Of a DNA stretch of 62,563 nt, positions 47,789 to 56,700 are shown piece after piece. The notes under the pieces are model-generated. The model made no database searches and was not told the DNA's origin. It was given only the letters and a program-made list of their open reading frames with translations. A program made the translations under genes and the position numbers. The stretch is from Hydrogenophaga sp. (GTDB lineage Bacteria; Pseudomonadota; Gammaproteobacteria; Burkholderiales; Burkholderiaceae_C): assembly GCF_030373225.1 (NCBI RefSeq), contig NZ_JAUCZG010000028.1, positions 1 through 62,563 on the forward strand, read 5' to 3'. The number at the start of each line of letters is the position of its first letter. The stretch's first letter is position 1.

Positions 47789-47815
47789 ATTATGGGCGGC
47801 GGCGGTGATTTCAAG
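47789..47815 (-). promoter_or_regulatory. Sigma-32 (heat-shock) promoter of htpG
   Basis: On the minus strand the sequence is CTTGAAA, 13-nt class spacing (12 bases), then CCCATAAT, a near-consensus RpoH promoter. It lies ~72 bp upstream of the htpG ATG, where such a promoter is expected. This also argues that the divergent exporter gene starts downstream, not inside this region. Confidence 0.75.
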
Positions 47816-47944
47816 CCGCAGCACCTTGGCAAGGGGCGCCCGCGCTCTGTCCGATTGCTGCATCGGCGGTATTTCCGGTGTGTCTCCACCCCCCTAGCCT
47901 GTTCGGGCTTTGCGCCACGAACAAGCAAGAGGGATGAACCAGAA

Positions 47945-50116
47945 TTGACACCGCACCACGATGTGGGGCCGGCCCATGCCCTGCGCACCGAAGAAGTTGT
48001 CTGGCTGCTGGGCAGCCTGGCGGGCTTGCACCGAAAGCCCTTCGATGCCGAACTGCTGACCCGGCGTTTTGCCCCGCCGTGGGACCTGCCCACGCTGATC
48101 GAGGCCCTGGCCGGCCTCGGGCTCAAGGCACACGCCGTGCCCTGGCCCGACCCAGCGTATCCACCCCCGCCCCTGCCCGCCGTGGCGTTTGCGCGCGGCG
48201 CCTTGCCAGACAACGCCTGCACGCCGCTTCTGGTGGCCAGCCGGGGCGACGGGCCACTGGGCGTGTTCCGACCGGGCGAAGCGCCGTGCGAGCTGAATGA
48301 CCTGCACGACTTGAGCCATGACGTGGAGCCATGGCTCCTGCTCTGCGCCGAGCAAGGCCCCCGTGCGCCGGCCGGGCCCGGCGAAGCCGGCAGCGCCCAG
48401 GCGGGAGAGCCCCACGCCAGCACCGCCAGCCCGGGCACAAGCCCGGGCTTCGGCTTTGCATGGTTCATTCCAGAGCTCGTGCGCCACCGCCAACTGTGGC
48501 GCGACGTGCTGCTGGCCAGCCTGGCCATTCAGCTGGTGGCTCTGGCCACGCCGCTGTTCACGCAGGTGATCATCGACAAGGTGATTGCCCACCACAGCGT
48601 GAGCACGCTCTGGGTGCTGGGTGTGGCGCTGGTGGTGTTCATGCTGTTTACCAGCACCTTGACCTGGCTGCGCCAGTACCTGGTGCTGCACACCGGCAGC
48701 CGCATGGACGCGGTGCTGGGAGAACAGGTCATGCGCCACCTGCTGCGCCTGCCGCTGCCCTACTTTGAAGCCCGCCCCACGGGAACGCTGGTGGCGCGGC
48801 TGCAGGGGGTGGAAACGCTGCGCGAATTCGTCTCGGGCGCGGCCGTCACGCTGCTGCTGGACCTGCCCTTCCTGTTCATCTTTCTGGCCGTCATGTTCTG
48901 GTACAGCTGGGTGCTATCCCTGGTGGCGGTGGGCCTGCTGCTGCTCATCGTGCTGGTGAGCCTGCTCATGGTGCCGGTGTTTCGCCAGCGGCTGGACCGC
49001 CAGTTTCTGCTGGGCGCGCACAACCAGGCGTTTCTGACCGAATACCTCTCGGGCATGGCGACGGTGAAGGCACTGCAGATGGAGCCCGACGTGGACAAAC
49101 GCCATGGCACTCTGCTCGCGCAGTACCTGCAGGCCAGCTTTGCCACGCGCCAGCTGGGCAACACATACCAAGTGTGCGCCACGGCACTGGAGCAAACCAT
49201 GACCCTGGCCATCCTGATCGTGGGCGCTTGGACAGTGATGCACAGCGACGCCTTCACCGTGGGCATGCTGGTGGCATTCCAGATGTTTGCCAGCCGGCTG
49301 AGCCAGCCGCTGATGCGCCTGGTGGGCCTGTGGCAGGAATTTCAGCAGGCCAGCGTTGCCGTGCAGCGCCTGGCCGACGTGCTGGACATGCCCACCGAAC
49401 CGGTGAGCCTGGTGCCCCGGCGCGCGGCCGGCGGCACCGGCCACATCGAGGTGCAAAACCTCGGCTTTCGCTACAGCCAACACCACCCCTGGCTGTACCA
49501 GGGCCTGAACCTGACGCTGCCGCCCCGACAGCTCACCGTGCTCATGGGCCCGTCGGGCTGCGGCAAAAGCACGTTGGCCAAGCTGCTGCTGGGGTTTCAT
49601 CTGGCCGAACAAGGCCGCATCACCCTGGATGGCCACGACATCCGCCACCTGGCGGCCAACGAACTGCGCGCGCACTTCGGTGTGGTGCCGCAAGAGACGG
49701 TGCTGTTCTCGGGCACCGTGCTCGACAACCTGCTCATGGCGCACCCACACGCCAGCTTTGAAGACGCCATGACCGCCTGCCGCGCGGCCGAAATCCACCA
49801 CGTCATTGAACAACTGCCGCAGGGCTACCAGACCGAAATCGGCGAACGCGGCACCGGCCTGTCAGGCGGGCAACGCCAGCGCATCGCCATTGCCCGCGCC
49901 CTGCTCAAGCGGCCCCAGGTGCTGATTTTTGATGAAGCGGTGTCCAACCTCGACCAGGAAACGGCTGAGCTGTTCGCGCAAACGATCAATCGGTTGAAGG
50001 GCAAGGCGACGTTGGTTTTTATTACGCATCAGGTGCCCAGGGGGTTGGCGGTGGATGCCGTTATTCGCCTCGATGAACGCAAGAATTCCGAAGGAGGAAA
50101 TATTCAGACTCCATAG
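47945..50116 (+). CDS. Type I secretion ABC exporter (HlyB/LapB-like, C39-like domain)
   Basis: About 723 residues. The N-terminal ~150 residues are a C39-like domain ('ALRTEEVVWLLGSLAGLHRKP'); no Cys sits where the C39 protease nucleophile would be, so it docks cargo rather than cutting it. Six membrane segments follow, then the ATPase: Walker A 'MGPSGCGKSTLAK', signature 'GTGLSGGQRQRIAIARALL', Walker B 'VLIFDEAVSNLD', switch 'FITHQVP'. The start is uncertain: TTG at 47945 or GTG at 47963; starts further upstream add unrelated low-quality sequence over the htpG promoter. The cargo gene and HlyD lie downstream. The last ~15 residues (after ~50070) begin the AT-rich segment. Confidence 0.9.
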   Translation: MTPHHDVGPAHALRTEEVVWLLGSLAGLHRKPFDAELLTRRFAPPWDLPTLIEALAGLGLKAHAVPWPDPAYPPPPLPAVAFARGALPDNACTPLLVASRGDGPLGVFRPGEAPCELNDLHDLSHDVEPWLLLCAEQGPRAPAGPGEAGSAQAGEPHASTASPGTSPGFGFAWFIPELVRHRQLWRDVLLASLAIQLVALATPLFTQVIIDKVIAHHSVSTLWVLGVALVVFMLFTSTLTWLRQYLVLHTGSRMDAVLGEQVMRHLLRLPLPYFEARPTGTLVARLQGVETLREFVSGAAVTLLLDLPFLFIFLAVMFWYSWVLSLVAVGLLLLIVLVSLLMVPVFRQRLDRQFLLGAHNQAFLTEYLSGMATVKALQMEPDVDKRHGTLLAQYLQASFATRQLGNTYQVCATALEQTMTLAILIVGAWTVMHSDAFTVGMLVAFQMFASRLSQPLMRLVGLWQEFQQASVAVQRLADVLDMPTEPVSLVPRRAAGGTGHIEVQNLGFRYSQHHPWLYQGLNLTLPPRQLTVLMGPSGCGKSTLAKLLLGFHLAEQGRITLDGHDIRHLAANELRAHFGVVPQETVLFSGTVLDNLLMAHPHASFEDAMTACRAAEIHHVIEQLPQGYQTEIGERGTGLSGGQRQRIAIARALLKRPQVLIFDEAVSNLDQETAELFAQTINRLKGKATLVFITHQVPRGLAVDAVIRLDERKNSEGGNIQTP

Positions 50117-50145
50117 ATCTTCATTTCCCGATCGGGCGTGAACAG

Positions 50146-50273
50146 ATGTACAGGCTCAATGAAATAGCAGCCAAGTATCCACTTGATGAGGATCGATCAT
50201 GAACGCTATCGGAGACGTCAAAGATGCCGGAACACTTGCCAATCATATTTACGACACAGGCGGCGCCTCATGA
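50146..50273 (+). other. Two micro-ORFs chained by ATGA overlaps
   Basis: A first frame (50146-50202, 18 codons, MYRLNEIAAKYPLDEDRS) ends in TGA overlapping the ATG of a second (50199-50273, 24 codons, MNAIGDVKDAGTLANHIYDT then GGAS). The second ends in TGA overlapping the lipoprotein ATG. A GAGGAT ribosome site precedes the second. They could be coupled leader peptides or frame-broken remains of a larger gene. The region is AT-rich relative to its flanks. Confidence 0.35.
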
Positions 50274-50713
50274 TGACAAATCATCAGATCACGAATTTTT
50301 GCATCCTTTCCATATTTTCCGTATTTTCTTTAGCAGGTTGCGAAAAAATGCATTCGCCGGAAGCACAGTTCGAGACTGTATTCATTGTTGCGTATACCAA
50401 AGGTAATTTGAAAGCAACCGATGACCTCGCGATGCTTTCCGATGGCCGTCATATTCAGATCAGATCCAATCCCTTTTTAAGCTTGATTGGATACTCAAGA
50501 ATCCGAGTGCCGGAATACATCAAAAAGCGAAACTTTTGGCAACTTATCAAAGACACAAGCAAAGTTTCGCAACTACAAGGAATGGAGGGGCAACTATTTC
50601 ATCGGAATGGGGAGCTATGCGTCAGTCAGAACTGTTTTGCATTGATGGCTATTTGCCCATCGGTCCAAAACCTGATAGCAGGCGAAAAGTGCACTTCATA
50701 TCATTCAAATTGA
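50270..50713 (+). CDS. Small lipoprotein, candidate immunity protein for the RTX effector
   Basis: 147 residues: N-terminal signal with lipobox 'FSLAGC' (Cys 24), then ~120 residues of no family I recognise. There are four Cys in the last ~50 residues (LCVSQNC, ICPSV, KCTSY) that may form disulfides, fitting a periplasmic protein. Unlike its GC-rich neighbours the gene is AT-rich (roughly 40-50% GC by eye). It ends 12 bp before the RTX gene, whose AT-rich portion starts immediately. Adjacency, shared composition and envelope location suggest an inhibitor of the RTX N-terminal domain, but this is inference. The ATG could be 50273. Confidence 0.7.
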   Translation: MMTNHQITNFCILSIFSVFSLAGCEKMHSPEAQFETVFIVAYTKGNLKATDDLAMLSDGRHIQIRSNPFLSLIGYSRIRVPEYIKKRNFWQLIKDTSKVSQLQGMEGQLFHRNGELCVSQNCFALMAICPSVQNLIAGEKCTSYHSN

Positions 50714-50725
50714 GGAAACCAAATC

Positions 50726-53700
50726 ATGTCAACCCTTGGCGTACGCATAATCTATTCGGGCAACGGTAGCAGTGTTGGCCACATGTACACCGTTTTCAAG
50801 AACGGCACCGGCAATATCGAAGCCGTATATGGACATTACCCTGATGGAGTTGACAGTCAACAAGATCTTTTGAGATTTGAAAGCAAATTGCCTGGACAAG
50901 AAGGCTATCCAGACTTTGCTCGCGACTTTCCCATTTCTCAAAATGCCTACGACCGAACATTGGGGTCGGCGAAAGCTGCTGAACGCTCCAAGGGTGATCC
51001 CTCAAATCAATGGGGGTGGTACGACCCGTTCAGCAATTCGTGCGTTGATTTCGCTTGGTGGTTGATGAGAGAGGCGGGAATATCGGCTCCTACTGACCAA
51101 TTCGAGGGGTACTTTTGGCCAAAAGACAATCGAATTCCATTGGACGACCACTACTACAACCACTTTCGACGCCCAGAGTTCAATCGCGAGTTTCGCGGGA
51201 ATTGGAACCAAGCCAAAACCTGGACCTGGCCCCGCGACCCGCTGATCCTCGACCTGGACGGCAACGGCCTGCAAACGGTGGGCCTCTCCGCCAGCGACGC
51301 CTGGTTTGACCACGACGGCGACGGCGTGCGCACCCGCACCGGCTGGGTCGGCCAAGGCGATGCGCTGCTGGTCTGGGACCGCAACGCCAACGGCAGCATC
51401 GACACCGGGGCCGAACTCTTTGGTGACTTCACGCCTTTGCCCAATGGAGCGCTGGCACCCAACGGCTTTGCCGCCCTGGCCGAGCTGGACACCAATGGCG
51501 ACGGCGTCATCGATGCATCCGACCCCGCCTTTGCCGAACTGCGCCTGTGGCTCGACCCCAATGGCAACGCTGCCACAGAGGCCGGCGAACTGATGAATCT
51601 GGCGCAAGCGGGCATCGCGTCCTTGAGCCTGGGTCACACCCTGATGAATCAGCGCCAGGCCAATGGCAACTTGCTCGCTCGCCAAGGCAGCTTCACACTC
51701 GCAGACGGCTCGCAGACCTCCATGGGTGAATTCCATCTGTCGGTGGACACCTTCGATACGCGGTTCACCGAACAGATCGAAGTGCACGACGACATCGCCG
51801 TGCTGGCCCATTTGCCTGGATCAGGCGCCGTGCGCGATCTGCACCAAGCCGCTGCGCTCTCGCCCGATCTGGCCGATGTCTTGCAGCGCTTTGGCGCCGC
51901 GACCACGCGCAGCGAGCAGACCGTATTGGTCGACGAACTGCTGCTGGCCTGGGCTGGCAGCTCGGGCATGGCCGCTTCCATGGAGGCGCGCACCGGGGCC
52001 GCATTGCGGGTGGAATACAGCGGATTTGGCAACGTCCTGCGCTCGTCGCACATCGTCACCGCCTCCGTACGCGCCTCGCCTGTGTTGCAGCAGGCCGCGC
52101 TGTACACCGATGCCGGGGCGGCCTACTTGTCCGAAACGTATCGCCAGCTGATCAACGACTGGACGCACAAACTGCATGTGCTGGAGGCTTTCAACGGGCA
52201 GTACTTCTACAACCTTCCAGGCCAGGGCAGCCAGACGGCGGGAGCCAACTGGGGCTTGAGCTACACGGCGCCCAGCGGCAGTGCGCCGGGTGTGGTGGAG
52301 CTGAATTTCTCGGCCGCTCAGCTGCAACTGCTGGACGAGGCTTATGCCAGCCTGAGAGAAAACACGTATGCCGGTCTGGTGCTGCATACACGGCTCAGGC
52401 CCTACCTGAACATCATCGATCTGGTCGTGGACGCAAACGGCCTGCGGCTTGACGCCAGCCGCCTCAACACCGTTCTCAAAGCGGCACTTGAGAGCAACGC
52501 AGATGGCGCATTGCCCGATCTGCTGGATCTGTATCTGTATGCCGGTGACTTTTTGCGCGATACCAACTGGATCGGCTTCACGCAGCTGGACCAGATCATG
52601 AACGGGTTCGACTTGACACCGGAACTGAGCGCGCTGCTGGTTAACGCAGGTGTCCTGGTTTTGGGTGCCACAGACGACAAGGCGTCTCTGGGCAAAGACC
52701 AGCATTCGGCGCTGGGTGGCGCAGGAAATGACGTGGTGCAGGGCAACCACCTGAACAACATCCTTTTCGGTGGGGCAGGCGACGATCAGCTTCACGGTCA
52801 AGGCGCAGACGACTGGTTGGTGGGAGGTGCGGGCAACGACCACTTGATGGGTGGCGCCGGCTCTGACACCTACCGCTTTGGCCGGGGCGATGGAAACGAC
52901 ACCATCACCGAGGACACCTGGACACCTGGAGAAACCGACCGGATTGAACTCAAGGCAGGCTTGTCAGCGGACGACGTGCGCCTGCAGCGCGTCCGCAGCG
53001 TGAACGGCTGGCTCACGACGGACGATCTGGTGCTCACCATCCGCGACACCGACGACACCGGCGACACGCTGACAGTGAAGAACCACTTCAACCAGAGCAA
53101 CCGGTATGCGGTGGAACAAGTCGCCTTTGCCGACGGCACGGTGTGGGACGCCGAGGCCATCCGCTCGCGGGTTTTGCTGGGCGAGGCCGAAGACGAAGAC
53201 CTCCAGGGATTCTTCGGACGAGACAACCGGATCAGCGGTGGCGCGGGCAACGACCGCCTGCGCGGCTCGACAGGCGCCGACACCCTCGAAGGCGGCACCG
53301 GCAATGACGTTCTTGAAGGCGGATCGGGCGCCGACACGTACCGCTACCAGCTGGGCGACGGCACCGATCGCATCGCGGAGAACTGGGACCGCAGTGGCCA
53401 CGATGTGTTGGAACTCGGCGCAGGCCTCAACCCGGGCAATGTGCAGTTGTTCTGGACCCGGCAGTACCACCTGCGTGTGGTGCTGCCCGACGGTGGCCAG
53501 ATCGTTGTGGAGCATCAGGCAAACGGCGAGGGCCCCGGCATCGAGGCGATTCGCTTTGCCGATGGCACGCAATGGGATCTGGACGCCCTGTACGCCCGCA
53601 CAGCCATCACCACCGATGGCGACGACGATCGGGTGCTGGGCACACGGAACGACGTGGTGGACGGCGGCGCGGGCAACGACCAGTTTCACAACCTCGGGGG

Positions 53701-56700
53701 TTATGACACCTTCGTGTTCGGCCTGGGCGACGGACACGACGTGATCCATCCCACCGGCGGAGCGCTCCGGTTCAAGGAAGGCCTCGTCCAGAATGACGTG
53801 CGATTCACCACCGAAGGTTCCGACCTGGTCGCCTACCTGAAGAGCAGCGGCGACACCCTGCGACTGAAGGACTGGACGACCGACTGGAAGCGCATCACGG
53901 GCTTTGAATTCGCCAACGGCACGGTGCTCAACACCAGCCAGGTCTCGGCTCTGGCGGGTGCGGGCGACGACCTGCAGTTGCTCTTCGGCTCACCCAGCGG
54001 CGACACCCTGACGGCCACAGGCCCCCGGGCGGTGGTGCATGGAGAAGGAGGCAACGACACGCTGAGCGGCGGGCCTGGCAACGATGTTTTGTACGGTGGC
54101 GGTGGCGACGATGTGCTGGACGGCGGCGCGGACAACGACAGGCTGCAAGGTGATGCAGGCCGCAACACCTATGTGATGCGCCGCGGCATGGGGCTGGACA
54201 CGGCCATCACCGGGTCGCTGGCCACCGCGCAAGACCTGGTGGTGCTGCCCGAAGGCGTGCGCCTGCAAGATGTCACGGTGGGCCTGCAACTCTCTGGCCC
54301 TGCCGAGGCGATTCCCGACGGCAACAGTCTCTTTGACCGGGTGGTCATCGGCATCGGCCAGAACGACGCCCTGGTGATCCGGGGCTTCGACCCCGTCTCT
54401 CATCAAAACCTCGACGTGATGCAGCAGGCCGCGCAGACCTTCCGTTTCGCGGACGGCACAGAACTCACCCTGACCGAGCTGCTGGCGCTCTCCAATCCGG
54501 GGCGGCTGGGGGAGCACTACCTGGGACGGCAATCGGCGGTCGACATCCGGGGCAGTGCGGGCGACGACAACATCAACGAATGGTATGGCCACGCCCCTAC
54601 CCGCCGCGTTGCAGCGGGCGACAACAACGACCGGGTGAGCGTGGGCCGCAACGACCACCTCGTCTCTGGCGGCTGGGGCAACGACCACCTCGACACCATG
54701 GGCGGCGAAGACGTGGTGGCCAGCGATGCGGGCGACGACGTGATCGACACCGGCAGCCAGAACGACGTGGTGCTGTTCAACCGGGGTGACGGGAACGACC
54801 AGGTGGACTTCGGCACCGGCACCGACACCTTGTCGTTCGGCGCAGGCATTGCGCCCGAAGACTTGTCGATCGCGCTGTCGCCCGATGGGCACTGGCTGAT
54901 CCTGGTGGACGGCGGGGCCGGCGGTTCGGTGCAGGTGCGCCCCTTCGACGTCGACAACCCCAACCCAACCACCAGCCTGCGCCTGCAGTTCGTCAGCGCA
55001 ACGGGCGAGGCACGGGTGTTCGACTTCTCGGCCTGGGTCCGGCAGCACCAGACCGCTCTGCTGGCCACGTCAACCGCTTCGGCGCTGGCCTTCGACGGTT
55101 CGGGTGTGGAGATCACAGGCGCGGCGGCCCTGGCTGGCGGCCTGGCGGCGGTGGCCCACGCGCAGACGGGCGATCTGTTCGGCGCCGCCACGCTGGTTCG
55201 GGCTTTGCCCGGCGACCTGAGCGACTGGATCCACGGCACCGACGATGCCGACGTGATCAACGCGGGCGCCGGCCACGACCACGCGATGGGGCATGCTGGC
55301 AACGATATGCTGCAGGGTGGCGCCGGAGACGATGTGCTGTACGGCGGCGAGGGCGACGACGTGTTGGTGGGTGGCGAAGGCAACGACCAGCTGTTGGGCG
55401 GCGTGGGCGCCGACACATTGTGGGGCGGTGGTGGCACCGACGTCCTCATGGGCGGCTTGGGCGGCGACACCTATCGTTTCGAGCTGGGCGACGGCAACGT
55501 GACCATTGAAGACGGCCACGAGCTCATCGAAGGCATGGGCAGCTCGGCCTTTGAAGACGACGAAGAAGGCGAAATGATCGACAGCGCGCCCAACGTGCTG
55601 GCCTTCGGCGACGGTATTTCCCGGCAAGACCTGGTGTTCACCGAAGTGGGCAACGACCTGGTCATCACGCTCGAACATTCGCCGCAGGACCGCCTGGTGC
55701 TCAAGGGCTTCGACCCGGGCCGCGCCACCTTCACACACTCGGTGGACGTGTTCCGCTTCCACGACGGGACGGAGATCGTGGAACTCGACACCACGCAGGT
55801 GGGCGTGACCGAGTACGCCGGCGACGACGGAGCCTGGCTGTTCGGCACGCCCGTGTCCGACCGCCTCATTGGCGGAGCAGGCCATGACCGGCTCTTTGGC
55901 CGGGGGGGCGCAGACCGGCTGGCCGGTGGCGTGGGCTCGGACACCTACCACGTGCAAGCGAGTGCCACACCCGAGAAGCCCACCCAGACCGTGATCGCCG
56001 AGGTCTGGCGCCCGCAAGACATCAACGTGCTGAACATCGATGGTGATGTGACCGGCCGTGATTTGTGGCTGGCACTTGAAGGAGACGACCTCGTTCTGCG
56101 CATGGGCCCCAATGGCGACAGCGTGCGCTTCGTCGGCTTCGATCCGCGTGTGCCGGGCATGCAGGCACCGGTGGAACGCATCGAGTTGGGTGGCACGGGC
56201 GAAGTGATCCATTTCAACGACCTGCTGGCGCTGGGCATTTTCGACCAAGACGCAACCTTGCCTGATCTTCTCGTCAACGTGGGGGACGGCGTGATCGATG
56301 TCGATGGCACAAACGCGACGAACCTGTCTGGCACCTTGGCCTTCGACCCCGACATCGACAGCGCCGCCATCCAGCGCGATCTGCGTTTCGAGCCGGACGG
56401 TGCGGGCGGGTACCGGCTCCTGCTGTCGTATGGCGGCGAAGGCGATGTCGTCCGCATCGCCGGCTTCAGTCCCGCTGATGCTGCCGCCGCGCTGCCATGG
56501 CTGTTGCGCTACCGGTTTGCAGACGGCCCGGCGATCGAGCACACCGAATGGATGAAGGATGGCGTTCATGTGGTGGAAGGCGACAGCGCCGCCGACGCGC
56601 TCTCGGGTACCAACCTGAGCGATCTGCTGTACGGGTACACGAGTGACGACCTGCTGGCGGGTGGCGCAGGCGAAGACGTTCTCACGGGCGGACCGGGGAA

